Part shown: positions 26,216 to 34,890 of the stretch, one piece after another
Numbering within the stretch: the stretch's first letter is position 1
Layout of the letters: each line of letters starts with the position of its first letter
Assembly: GCF_011067745.1 (NCBI RefSeq)
Contig: NZ_JAAMPJ010000011.1
Location: 242,646 to 306,645, forward strand
Direction of reading: 5' to 3'
Length of the DNA: 64,000 nucleotides
Source: Lentzea alba
Lineage (GTDB): Bacteria; Actinomycetota; Actinomycetes; Mycobacteriales; Pseudonocardiaceae
Made by a program: the position numbers and the translations under genes
The notes under the pieces: model-generated
Told to the model about the DNA's origin: nothing
Databases searched by the model: none
Seen by the model: only the letters and a program-made list of their open reading frames with translations

Positions 26216-28345
26216 GTGCGCAAAACGTTGCGTCGTCTCGGCGTGTTGATGACCGCCGCTCTACTCGTTGCAGGCGTGAGCACTCCGGCGCGCGCCGAGG
26301 TGCTGCATCCCCGGCAGGACTGGCTGCGGGCGTCGACCTCCGGGTTGTTCCTGCACTGGGGGATGCGGACGAATCCGGGCTACACCAGTTGCAGCGCTTG
26401 GGAGGCCGCTGTCACCAACGGCGGCTGGACCGCGAAGTACTGGGTCGACGAGGCGAAGAAGTTGCACGCGCAGTACCTGGTGCTGGCGTCGTTCCACAGC
26501 AGGCTCGGGTACGCGCGGGCGTGGCCGAGCGCGATTCCCGGTAGTTGCTCGACCAAGCGGGACTTTCTCGGCGAGTTGATCGACGCGGCGTCTGCCGAGG
26601 GGTTGAAGGTCATCAACTACATGACCGACGACCCGCAGTGGCACGACGAGGGCGGGCACGAGTGGCTCGACTCGGCCGGGTACTCGAAGTACAAGGGCAA
26701 GACGGTCAACCTGCAGGAGAGGCCCGGGTTCGGGCAGTTCAGCTACGACAACTTCGTCGAGGTCATGCAGCGGTACCCGAAGCTCGCCGGGTTCTGGATC
26801 GACAACGACAACGCCTACTGGGAGCAGAACGGGCTGTACGAACGGATCCGGCGTGATCGTCCGGACATGGTCCTCAGCAACAACAACGAGGACACGGCGA
26901 TCATGGACACGATCAGCAACGAGCAGAAGACCGGCATGACGCCGAACTACGACTACCCGCAGGCGGTCTACACGGCGGCGCCGCGGTTGATCGAGGCGTG
27001 CTTCAAGCTGCCGAGCACCGGGGCGTGGTGGTACTCCGGCTCCAACTCCGCCGTCGACTACAAGCTCACACTGGGACGGCTGATCACCAACGCCGGCAGT
27101 GACGTCAAGGCGTTGATGGCGGAGACCGCGATGGTCAACGGCAAGTTCCCGTCGAACCAGGCTGCCTTCAACAACTTCACCAACACCTACCTCGGCGACA
27201 TCTGGGAGTCGATCGGCGGCACGTACGGCGGCGGGTACCTCAACGGCGGGCTCAAGCCGGGGTTCTGGAACGACGGCGCGCACGGCGTCACGACGGTGTC
27301 CAAGAGCAACCCGCAGAACCACTACGTGCACGTGATCACCAAGCCGTCCGGCAGCACGTTGAAGGTGCGGGACAACGGTTACAAGGTCAGCAAAGTCACG
27401 AACCTGCGCACGGGCGCGGCGGTGAACTGGGCGCAGTCCGGCGGCACGATCACGTTGAACGGCATCACGAACTGGGACCAGTACGACACCGTGTTCAAGG
27501 TCGAGACCACCGGGCGTGAGGGGATCATCCCGGCCTCGTCCTACACGATGAGCGCGTCGGCGTCCGGCTCCGGCCACCCCGCCTCGCACGCGGCCGACGG
27601 CAACTACCAGACCTATTGGGACGCAACGGGTGCGGGCACGGTGTCGCTGCGGTTCGACCTGGGCTCGGCGAAGAAGGTCTCGTACGTCGCGCTGAACCAG
27701 CGCGAGGACTCGACGACCTATCCGGCGTCGAACTCCGCGCGCATCAAGAACTACAACGTCTACATGTCCAACGACGGTTCCAGTTGGACGAACGTGAAGT
27801 CCGGGTCGCTGGCGAACCACCGCGGGGTGCAGTTCATCGACCTGCCCGCGAACACGACCGCGCGCCACGTCCGGGTGGAGAAGACGTCCACGCAAGGCAA
27901 GGCGCAGTTGCGGATCGACGAGGCATGGCTGGGTTCGGCGTATCCGGGTGCGGGCGGGCCCACGCCGGAGTCGCGGTACGAGGCCGAGAACGGCGTTGTG
28001 TCGCAAGGGGTCGTGGAGTCGAACCACGCCGGGTTCTCCGGCACCGGGTTCGTCAACTACGACAACGTCGCGGGGTCCGCGGTCGAGTTCAAGGTCTCCA
28101 GCGACGTCGCCGGACCGCGGCAGGTCACGCTGCGGTTCGCCAACGGCACGACGGCGAACCGGCCGCTGGACCTCTTGGTCAACGGCCGGCTCGCGGTGGA
28201 CGAGCAGGCGTTCGCGGGCACCGGCGCGTGGACGACGTGGCAGTCGGTGACCGTGACGTTGAACCTCGACGCCGGAGAGAACATGATCCGGGCGGCCGCG
28301 ACGACCGCGAACGGCGGCCCGAACCTGGACTACCTGGAGATCTAG
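26216..28345 (+). CDS. Secreted GH29-type alpha-L-fucosidase with two carbohydrate-binding domains
   Basis: Exported 709-residue glycoside hydrolase. A signal peptide ends near TPARAEVL. The GH29-like barrel (about 30-330) starts with GLFLHWGM and has the nucleophile-strand pattern GFWIDNDNAYWEQ. The usual KHHDGF loop is replaced by FHSRLGYARAWP, so substrate specificity may differ. An all-beta domain follows, then an F5/8 type C (CBM32-like) domain (about 440-575: ASASGSGHPASHAADGNYQT) and a C-terminal CBM35-like domain (about 580-709, RYEAENGVV). Start is GTG 26216 with CAGGAGG upstream. It overlaps the end of the next, convergent gene by four bases. Confidence 0.88.
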   Translation: MRKTLRRLGVLMTAALLVAGVSTPARAEVLHPRQDWLRASTSGLFLHWGMRTNPGYTSCSAWEAAVTNGGWTAKYWVDEAKKLHAQYLVLASFHSRLGYARAWPSAIPGSCSTKRDFLGELIDAASAEGLKVINYMTDDPQWHDEGGHEWLDSAGYSKYKGKTVNLQERPGFGQFSYDNFVEVMQRYPKLAGFWIDNDNAYWEQNGLYERIRRDRPDMVLSNNNEDTAIMDTISNEQKTGMTPNYDYPQAVYTAAPRLIEACFKLPSTGAWWYSGSNSAVDYKLTLGRLITNAGSDVKALMAETAMVNGKFPSNQAAFNNFTNTYLGDIWESIGGTYGGGYLNGGLKPGFWNDGAHGVTTVSKSNPQNHYVHVITKPSGSTLKVRDNGYKVSKVTNLRTGAAVNWAQSGGTITLNGITNWDQYDTVFKVETTGREGIIPASSYTMSASASGSGHPASHAADGNYQTYWDATGAGTVSLRFDLGSAKKVSYVALNQREDSTTYPASNSARIKNYNVYMSNDGSSWTNVKSGSLANHRGVQFIDLPANTTARHVRVEKTSTQGKAQLRIDEAWLGSAYPGAGGPTPESRYEAENGVVSQGVVESNHAGFSGTGFVNYDNVAGSAVEFKVSSDVAGPRQVTLRFANGTTANRPLDLLVNGRLAVDEQAFAGTGAWTTWQSVTVTLNLDAGENMIRAAATTANGGPNLDYLEI

Positions 28346-29247
28346 CAGGACAAGGCGCGCTCGATGTTGTGGTCGGCGATTTCCCGCATCGCCTCGCGGT
28401 GCGGGAAATCACCGTCCAGCAAGCGAAGCGGACCCTCCACGAGGGACAGGTACTGAGCGAGGCGGTACAGCGAGAGACGGGCGGGATCGAGGCCCGGGAC
28501 CGGGCGGTAGTGCGGGCCGAACCGCAGTTCGAGGAACACGTGCTCCCACTCGACGTCGAAGAACATCACGCCCTCGATGTCGATCAGCACCGGTCTGCCG
28601 TCGGCGACGAGCACGTGGTCCGGGCCCAGCTCGCCGTGGAGCAGGCCGTACGACGTGCGCGGCTCGATCAGCGCGTGCCGTTGGTGCAGCTCGGCTTCCA
28701 GTCGTGAGCGTTCGGCGGCGATGCGTGGGACCCGTTCGCAGCACGCGTCGAGGTGCCCGAGAGCGCGCTGCAGCACGACGTCCGGCACCGGGGGCGCGTC
28801 GGCGGGCTGGAGGGCGTTCGGGCGACCGTAGCGCGGGCTGAGTCGCTGGTGCATGGCCTGCACGTCGTCCCACAGCCGTTCGAGCACCTCGGTGTCGTCG
28901 TCGAGCAGCTTCTCCAGGAAGTCGCCGCCCAGGTCCTCGACCACGATCACGTCACGGTCGACCAGCACCAGCCGCGGCACGCACGCCCCGGCCTCGGACA
29001 GCGTCGTGTGCGCCGTGAGGAACAGGTCGCGTCCGCTCGCGTTGCCGAACAACGGGTCGTGCTCGTGCTCCGGCCAGTAGTCCTCGGACGCGCGCCACAC
29101 GTAGGCGACGCCCGTCGTGCCGTCGTCGAGCGTCAGCCGGTAGACGCCCTTCTTGCTGCCGCCGCGCAGACGTGCCACATCGCGCAGCTCACGGCCGTAT
29201 GCCGCGTGCGCGATGTCCGTCAGGTCGGCCACCCCCAGATGTGCCAC
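28342..29247 (-). CDS. Aminoglycoside-phosphotransferase-like kinase
   Basis: A 301-residue kinase-fold protein of the APH/choline kinase superfamily. The nucleotide loop is RLRGGSKKGVYRLTL, the hinge region VEDLGGDFLEKL, the catalytic loop YGLLHGELGPDHVLV and the metal-binding segment VLIDIEGVMFF. The Brenner-type catalytic Asp is replaced by Glu (HGELGPDH instead of HGDLxxxN), so catalysis may be altered. Its stop and the fucosidase stop share the bases CTAG. Start is GTG 29247. The substrate is unknown, and it is not evidence for antibiotic resistance. Confidence 0.85.
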   Translation of the reverse strand: MAHLGVADLTDIAHAAYGRELRDVARLRGGSKKGVYRLTLDDGTTGVAYVWRASEDYWPEHEHDPLFGNASGRDLFLTAHTTLSEAGACVPRLVLVDRDVIVVEDLGGDFLEKLLDDDTEVLERLWDDVQAMHQRLSPRYGRPNALQPADAPPVPDVVLQRALGHLDACCERVPRIAAERSRLEAELHQRHALIEPRTSYGLLHGELGPDHVLVADGRPVLIDIEGVMFFDVEWEHVFLELRFGPHYRPVPGLDPARLSLYRLAQYLSLVEGPLRLLDGDFPHREAMREIADHNIERALSC

Positions 29248-29329
29248 GCTCGGGAACGTTAGAGAGCGGCGCGTGAAACTAGTGCCAGAAAGGTGCCAAC
29301 ACCGACCGGGCGAGCGGACACGAACAGGT

Positions 29330-29905
29330 ATGACAACCGAAGACCCTGACGACCGCGCCTTGTGGTCGCAGGCCGCCGAGGGCGGTGCGCACGCCTTCGG
29401 GGTGCTGTTCGACCGGCACGCGAAGGCGGTCTACAACCACTGCTTCCGGTTGACCGCCTCCTGGGCCGAGGCCGAGGACCACCTGCAGGCCACGTTCCTG
29501 CTGGCCTGGCGCAAGCGCGCCGACGTGCGGCTGGAGCGCGAGTCGGCGTTGCCGTGGCTGCTCACGGTGGCGACGAACGTGGTGCGCAACGACCAGCGGT
29601 CCCTGACGCGACGGCTGCGCCACCTGCGGCGCGTCGGCGAGGAGCGGCCGATGCCCGACCACGCGGACCAGGTGGCCGAGCGGCTCGACGACCAGCTGCG
29701 GATGAAAGCCCTGCTCAACGCTGTGGCGAAGCTGCCGCGCAACGAACGCGAGGCGCTCGCGCTCTGCGTGTGGTCCGGGGTGTCGTACGCGGACGCCGCG
29801 GCGGTGCTCGGCATCACCGAGGGCAGCGTGCGGGCGCGGGTCAGCAAGGCCAAGTCGAAGCTCCAGCAGGACCGCGAGCTCGTGCACACCGGGGAGGACC
29901 GATGA
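29330..29905 (+). CDS. ECF-type RNA polymerase sigma factor
   Basis: Sigma-70-family group IV factor of 191 residues. Region 2 runs through FGVLFDRHAKAVYNHCFR to EDHLQATFLLAWRKR (residues about 20-75), and region 4 is LLNAVAKLPRNEREALALC with the helix-turn-helix VSYADAAAVLGITEGSVRARVSKAK. I chose ATG 29330 (MTTEDPDDRAL), which follows AACAGGT; open sequence before it is antisense to the kinase gene. Its stop overlaps the next gene by ATGA, and that gene encodes a single-pass membrane protein that is probably its regulator. Confidence 0.94.
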   Translation: MTTEDPDDRALWSQAAEGGAHAFGVLFDRHAKAVYNHCFRLTASWAEAEDHLQATFLLAWRKRADVRLERESALPWLLTVATNVVRNDQRSLTRRLRHLRRVGEERPMPDHADQVAERLDDQLRMKALLNAVAKLPRNEREALALCVWSGVSYADAAAVLGITEGSVRARVSKAKSKLQQDRELVHTGEDR

Positions 29906-30795
29906 CCAGCATGCTTCCACCCACTCGCGACCTGCCGCCGGGCCGGCACATCCAGATCCGCGCCGAGCTCGAACGGGCTGTCACCGGTCGCCGCAAGTCG
30001 TCCCGGCTCGCCGTGCCGATCCTCGCCGCCGCTGCCGCGGTGGCCGTCGTGGCGACGGGCGTGATGCTGTTCAGGCCGGGGACCTCGGAGCCCACGCCGG
30101 CTGTGCAGATCACCCCGTCCCCGACTTCGGCGCAGAAGGTGCGCGAAACCTTCGGCCTCGCGCCGGAGCGGATCGCGGCGATCGAGGAGGGCTGCACCAA
30201 GTCCTCGGGCGTGCCGGGCAAGCTGACGTTGCACCAGTTCGACCTCGTCGGCACCGACGGGTTCGCGTTGCTCTACACCGACAAGGCCTATGTCGCGTGC
30301 CAGATCGACCGCGGCGGAAAGCAGTACAAGGCGGGCGGCTACCAGCCCATGTACATCGGCTATCTGGCCGGACACTTCGCCATGGACGCCGGCGGCAGCT
30401 ATCCCGGCGGTGACACGAACCCGAACTTCCCGGAGCTCGCGGGTGCCCCCGGCTACCGCGTCCTCGCAGGTCGCGTCGACTCGTCCGTCGCACGGATCAC
30501 GTACCGGGCACCGGACGGCAAGACGGCGGAAGCCAAGATCGCCAACGGCACCTACCTCGTGCGCATGATGTACCCGTCGACGTGGAAGGCCACCGGCGAC
30601 GAGAACGGCAGTTCGGAGATGCGGGTCTACGACGCGGCCGGGAACCTGCTCGGCGGCACCGGCTTCGAACAAGAGGAAAAGTGCTGGACCATGCCCGGCA
30701 CCAACATCACGCTTCCCGACCACGATCCGATCGAGAAGGTGGAGACCGCTACCAAGAAGTGCCAGCCGGCCCCGCGCTGGGAGTGGCTCCAGTAG
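29902..30795 (+). CDS. Single-pass membrane protein coupled to the sigma factor
   Basis: A 297-residue protein with a short cytoplasmic part (about 1-35: RDLPPGRHIQIRAELERAV), one membrane helix (about 38-60, VPILAAAAAVAVVATGVML) and an extracytoplasmic domain. The architecture is that of an anti-sigma factor, although no zinc-binding anti-sigma motif is seen in the short cytoplasmic part. The outer domain has Cys residues in EEGCTKSS, VACQID and EKCWTM, possibly disulfide-linked. The start overlaps the sigma stop by four bases. I infer it controls the sigma factor; the signal is unknown. Confidence 0.75.
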   Translation: MTSMLPPTRDLPPGRHIQIRAELERAVTGRRKSSRLAVPILAAAAAVAVVATGVMLFRPGTSEPTPAVQITPSPTSAQKVRETFGLAPERIAAIEEGCTKSSGVPGKLTLHQFDLVGTDGFALLYTDKAYVACQIDRGGKQYKAGGYQPMYIGYLAGHFAMDAGGSYPGGDTNPNFPELAGAPGYRVLAGRVDSSVARITYRAPDGKTAEAKIANGTYLVRMMYPSTWKATGDENGSSEMRVYDAAGNLLGGTGFEQEEKCWTMPGTNITLPDHDPIEKVETATKKCQPAPRWEWLQ

Positions 30796-30835
30796 GCGCT
30801 ACCGATCAGTAGCCCCAAGCGACATACTGGTTGGT

Positions 30836-31750
30836 ATGACGACTGTGGCGAACTTCGGCGGCACCAGCCACTACGCGGACCTCGACGGGCCCGTGCACTG
30901 GGTCGACTTCGGCGGACCGGAAGACGGTCCGCGGGTCGTCCTCGTGCACGGGCTCGGCGGCTCTCACCTGAACTGGGCGTTGCTGGCGCCGTTGCTCGCG
31001 AAGAAGGCACGCGTCGCGGCCGTCGACCTCGCTGGGCACGGGCTGACGCACCCGGAGGGCCGCCAGACCACGGTCCAGGCCAACTCGCGGCTGCTCGGCC
31101 GGTTCATCACCGACGTCGTGGGCGAGCCGGTGATCCTGGTCGGCAACTCGATGGGCGGGATGATCTCCCTGTTCCACACCGCCCACAACCCAGGCCTGGT
31201 CAGGGGCCTGGTGCTGGTCGACCCGGCGCTGCCGATGGTGTTCGGGACGCGCCCGGACCCGACGATGCTGGCCACGTTCTTCATGTACTCGGTGCCCGGA
31301 CTGGGGGAGCGGTTCCTGGCCAAGGCGAAGACCGCGCCGCCCCGTGCCCAGGTCGACCGCCTGCTGGAACTGGTCTGCGTGGACCCGTCGGGCATCCCCG
31401 AGGAGCTCAAGCTGGCGTCGGAGCACCTGATCGGCGAACGCGCGAAGGTGCAGGGGCTGGACACGGCGTTCCTCGCGGCTGCCCGCAGCACCGTGTTCAC
31501 GACGTCCAAGCGCGGTGCCTACTACGCGGCGATGTCGAAGGTGCGCGTGCCGGTGTTCCTGATGAGCGGCGACCGGGACCGGCTGGTCAACGTGGCCGCG
31601 GCCCGGTACGTGGCCCGCAGGCACCCGCACTGGCGCTACGACGAGTACGCGGGCATCGGTCACGTGCCCCAGATGGAGATCCCCGGCGTCGTGTCCGAGC
31701 GGGTCCTGGACTGGATCGACGCCAACCGCTTGAGCACCTCCGCGAGCTGA
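30836..31750 (+). CDS. Alpha/beta hydrolase
   Basis: A 304-residue alpha/beta-hydrolase fold enzyme. The oxyanion strand is VVLVHGLGGSHLNW, the nucleophile elbow VGNSMGGMIS (Ser in GNSMGG), the acid in VFLMSGDRDRLVN and the His in EYAGIGHVPQME. The triad is complete. A cap region lies between about 140 and 220. Start ATG 30836. Its last 91 bases overlap the end of the convergent LmeA-like gene. The substrate (ester, lactone or epoxide) is unknown. Confidence 0.92.
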   Translation: MTTVANFGGTSHYADLDGPVHWVDFGGPEDGPRVVLVHGLGGSHLNWALLAPLLAKKARVAAVDLAGHGLTHPEGRQTTVQANSRLLGRFITDVVGEPVILVGNSMGGMISLFHTAHNPGLVRGLVLVDPALPMVFGTRPDPTMLATFFMYSVPGLGERFLAKAKTAPPRAQVDRLLELVCVDPSGIPEELKLASEHLIGERAKVQGLDTAFLAAARSTVFTTSKRGAYYAAMSKVRVPVFLMSGDRDRLVNVAAARYVARRHPHWRYDEYAGIGHVPQMEIPGVVSERVLDWIDANRLSTSAS

Positions 31751-32217
31751 CCGAGCGTGAGCCGCTCCCGCAGGACGGGGGCGGCTCCGGTCAGCACGAA
31801 GTGGTCGTCGAGTTGCTCCACGCCCGTTAGCTCGATCCCGCGCGGGAGTTCCGGCACGGCGAAAACGCGCGCCGGCAGCCACTTATGCAGCTTCACGTGC
31901 AGCTCTGAGCCGACTAACCGGACGGTCAACGGCAACCAACTGACCGGTTGTAACTCCGGAATGTCGGAAAAGTTCACTTCGACGCGGAACTCGACCGGGG
32001 ACGACACCAGCACCGCGGGCGGGTTCACGTGCACATCCCGGCACACGACGGTCGCGCGGCGGGCACGCCAGCGCGACCATCGCACGTTCTCCAGCTCGAT
32101 GCGGACGTCGTCGACCTGGCCGAGCGCCAGTCCGAGGGCGCCCAGCCGTGCGTCGAGTCCTACTACGGTCAGGTGCAGGTCGTGCGCGCCCGCCTGAACC
32201 GTCAGATCGTGTCTCAG
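31660..32217 (-). CDS. LmeA-like phospholipid-binding (DUF2993) protein with probable CTG start
   Basis: A 185-residue protein whose whole length fits the DUF2993/LmeA pattern: LTVQAGAHDLHLTVVGLDAR, LALGQVDDVRIELENV, then VHVNPPAVLVSSPVEF and PELPRGIELTGVEQLDDHFVLTG. LmeA of mycobacteria binds phospholipid in the periplasm and supports lipomannan growth. The first standard start is GTG 32085, which would remove about 44 conserved residues. An upstream CTG at 32217 overlaps the WS/DGAT stop as CTGA, mimicking the usual ATGA coupling, and gives the beginning LRHDLTVQ, so I use it. No signal peptide is visible, so a cytoplasmic paralogue is possible. The 3' end overlaps the convergent hydrolase gene. 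Confidence 0.7.
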   Translation of the reverse strand: MRHDLTVQAGAHDLHLTVVGLDARLGALGLALGQVDDVRIELENVRWSRWRARRATVVCRDVHVNPPAVLVSSPVEFRVEVNFSDIPELQPVSWLPLTVRLVGSELHVKLHKWLPARVFAVPELPRGIELTGVEQLDDHFVLTGAAPVLRERLTLGQLAEVLKRLASIQSRTRSDTTPGISIWGT

Positions 32218-33785
32218 GCCGTCGTCTCCGGCTTCACTCCGTTCACCGAGGTCTTCGGTGCGGCCTTGGTCGTCGAGCGAACGGTCCGCGGCTTGGGAGC
32301 GGGCTTCGCAGCGGCCTTCGCAGCGGGCTTCGTGGCAGCGGGCTTCGCAGCAGGCTTGGCCTCGACGACCTTCTGAGCGGTCTCGGTCTTCTCCTCGGCC
32401 TCGGCGGCCAGCGCGACCATCTCGTCGAAGCCGGCGCGGATGCCGTCGGCGAGCAGCTGGACGTCCGGCACGCCGTCGAAGTCGGCGTTGATGCCGAAGG
32501 TGAACCTGTCCAGGTAGGAGAAGATGCCGACGGTGATCCGGATCGTCGAGGCGACCGGCACGTACGGGAACATCTCCACCAGCGGGCGGCCGAGCATGTA
32601 GAGCGGGATGCGCGGGCCCGGCACGTTCGTGGTGACGGTCTGCAGGATCTGCTGCGGGAACCGCATCGCGGTCCGCGACCCCAGCGCCATCAACGTCGGC
32701 GCGGCGAAGTTCGACAGGTTCGTGATCACGTCGGCACCGGCGGCCTGGCGCGAGCTCTTCAGGTCGTCCATCTGCGCGCGGATCGACGCGAGGCGCTTGA
32801 CCGGGTCCGCCTCGCCGACGGGCAGGTTCACCAGCACGGCGCTGACGCGGTTGTTCAGCTCGTTGTGCTGGTCGGCCTTGCGCATCGACACGGGCACCAT
32901 GGTCCGCACGACCATGCCCTCGGTCAGCTCGCCGCGCTTCTCCAGCAGATCCCGGAAACCACGCGTGATCGCGGTGAGGATGACGTCGTTGACCGTGCCA
33001 CCGGCGGCCTTGCGGACCTGTTTGATCTCAGCCAGGTTCGCGCGCGCCCACACCCAACGGCGGTGTGGCCCGATAGGACCGTTCAACGAGGTGGCGGCAC
33101 GCGTGACCAAACGGCGCGCGGTGCCGGGAAGCGAACCGAGCACGGTCTTGCCGAAGTCGACGATCTCGTTGAACGACCGCAGGTTCCGCGCGAGAGCGGG
33201 CAACGCGGAGAGGTGCTGCACCGGCGTCACGACGGCGTCGCGGACACCGTCGACGACCAGGTCGAGGGTCGACGGCTGCGGCGCCGGCTTCCACTCCTGC
33301 GGCTCCGGGAGAACGCTTTCCCTCTTGAAGTCCAGCATGAGCTGCAGCATGTCCGTTCCGGACACTCCGTCGATCATGCAGTGGTGGACCTTGGAGATGA
33401 TGGCCCAGCGGCCGCCCTCCAGCCCCTCGACGAGCCAGGCCTCCCACAGCGGCTTCTTGTCGTCGAGCTTCTGCGCGAAGAGCCGGCCCGCGAGGTTGCG
33501 CAGCTGGTCCTCACCGCCCGGCGACGGCACCGCGGTGTGCCGCACGTGGTAGAGGATGTTGAAGTGGTCGTCGTCGACCCAGACCGGACGGCCCACGTGG
33601 AACGGCAGGGCCTTCACCTTCTGCCGGTAGCGGGGGACCTGGTCCAGCCGCGACACGAAGAGGCGGATCACGTCGCCATAGGACGGCACCGGGCCGTCGA
33701 AAACCAGGACGGAACCGACGTGCATGGGCACGTTCTCGTCCTCGATGAAGTAGAAGCCAGCGTCCAGAGAGCTCATCCGATCCAC
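32214..33785 (-). CDS. WS/DGAT-family acyltransferase with Lys/Ala-rich tail
   Basis: A wax ester synthase/diacylglycerol acyltransferase of 523 residues that would join acyl-CoA to an alcohol or diacylglycerol for storage lipid. The active-site motif HHCMIDGVSG (HHxxxDG) is intact, the N terminus VDRMSSLDAGFYFIED is typical, and the C-terminal half has VPGPRIPLYMLGRP and FGINADFDGVPDV. After about residue 465 the protein gains a low-complexity tail of Lys, Ala and Pro (KPAAKPAATKPAAKAAAKPA) resembling histone H1-like tails, absent from standard family members. Start GTG 33785 is preferred; ATG 33776 is a close alternative. Confidence 0.92.
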   Translation of the reverse strand: MDRMSSLDAGFYFIEDENVPMHVGSVLVFDGPVPSYGDVIRLFVSRLDQVPRYRQKVKALPFHVGRPVWVDDDHFNILYHVRHTAVPSPGGEDQLRNLAGRLFAQKLDDKKPLWEAWLVEGLEGGRWAIISKVHHCMIDGVSGTDMLQLMLDFKRESVLPEPQEWKPAPQPSTLDLVVDGVRDAVVTPVQHLSALPALARNLRSFNEIVDFGKTVLGSLPGTARRLVTRAATSLNGPIGPHRRWVWARANLAEIKQVRKAAGGTVNDVILTAITRGFRDLLEKRGELTEGMVVRTMVPVSMRKADQHNELNNRVSAVLVNLPVGEADPVKRLASIRAQMDDLKSSRQAAGADVITNLSNFAAPTLMALGSRTAMRFPQQILQTVTTNVPGPRIPLYMLGRPLVEMFPYVPVASTIRITVGIFSYLDRFTFGINADFDGVPDVQLLADGIRAGFDEMVALAAEAEEKTETAQKVVEAKPAAKPAATKPAAKAAAKPAPKPRTVRSTTKAAPKTSVNGVKPETTA

Positions 33786-33997
33786 TCGAAAAAGGGTAGA
33801 GCAGCTTTGTGTCTGAATCGACGTCCATGCAGGTGAGAGGCACTGCACAGGTGTGAGGTTGCCAACGTGTTACCTGGAGGTGGCGAATCGAGACTCGAAA
33901 GTACTGGCGAAAAGATCGTTCACGAAACATCATGGAGTACCTGGGCAACGCCGCCCAGGACGCCGGCTCGGGGTTGTCGACGTGTGGGGAGGCTCCT

Positions 33998-34813
33998 ATG
34001 TCTGCCGTACCATCAGACGAAGTCTTCGATGTTCCCGCTTCTCCACTGCACCTCGTCAGAGGAAGCGCGCCCAGCCTGTTCTGGTACCTCACCGAACCCA
34101 CCCGCTGCGCTCTGGACGTGAGCGAGTTCGTCGCCACGCGCTCGATGCTGCGCGGTGCCCCGTCCGGTGACGGTCACCCGGTCCTGGTGTTCCCCGGCCT
34201 CGGAGCCGCGGACTCGTCGACGGTGATGCTGCGCCGGTTCCTGTCCGGTTTGGGCTATGACGTCCACCGCTGGGGCCTGGGCCGCAACATCGGCCCGACG
34301 CGCCGCGCGGTCGACGGCATGCACGCGTTGGTGAAGAAGGTTTCCGATGCGCACGGCGGCCCGGTCTCCATTGTGGGCTGGTCACTCGGCGGGATCTTCG
34401 CGCGCGAGATGGCGCGCGACCACCCGCACCGCGTGCGCCAGGTGATCACGCTCGGATCGCCGTACAACATGTCGGATCCCGTGCAGTCACGGGCGATGCC
34501 GGCCTTCGCACTGTTCTCGCGCCTGCACATCCCGCGTGAGGAGTTCCCGCCGCTCGAGTCGACGCGGCCGCCGATCCCGGTGCCCGCCACGTCGATCTAC
34601 TCCAAGACCGACGGCATCGTGTCCTGGGAGTCGTGCATCGAGGAGCCGGGAGCGCGGCGGGAGAACGTGCAGGTGTCGTCGTCACACCTCGGATATGGCT
34701 TCAACGCCACCGTTTTGTGGGTGGTGGCCGACCGGCTGGCGCAGGCGGAGGGCACGTGGGCGCCCTTCGCCGCGCCACCGGGGATGGCGCGCATGTACCC
34801 GAGGGCCGCCTAG
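33998..34813 (+). CDS. Alpha/beta hydrolase, lipase-like
   Basis: A 271-residue alpha/beta hydrolase. It has VLVFPGLGAADSS as oxyanion strand, the nucleophile elbow VGWSLGGIFAREMA and a segment typical of lipase-type enzymes, VITLGSPYN. The acid (SKTDGIVSWESC) and His (SSSHLGYGFN) complete a triad. Start ATG 33998 has GGGGAGG seven bases upstream; an in-frame ATG at 33932 lacks such a site. It is divergent from the WS/DGAT gene across 212 bp, so a shared role in neutral-lipid turnover is a reasonable guess. Confidence 0.88.
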   Translation: MSAVPSDEVFDVPASPLHLVRGSAPSLFWYLTEPTRCALDVSEFVATRSMLRGAPSGDGHPVLVFPGLGAADSSTVMLRRFLSGLGYDVHRWGLGRNIGPTRRAVDGMHALVKKVSDAHGGPVSIVGWSLGGIFAREMARDHPHRVRQVITLGSPYNMSDPVQSRAMPAFALFSRLHIPREEFPPLESTRPPIPVPATSIYSKTDGIVSWESCIEEPGARRENVQVSSSHLGYGFNATVLWVVADRLAQAEGTWAPFAAPPGMARMYPRAA

Positions 34814-34890
34814 CAGGGCCTCGGGTCAGGTCGTCGATCAGGCGGGTGAACCGCGCGTCGCCGGGGTGCCGGCCGGCTGCCCAGAGCTGG

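Noticed and set aside
28342..29247. Aminoglycoside resistance kinase
   Set aside because: The family is broad, and the catalytic loop has HGE instead of HGD; there is no resistance context.
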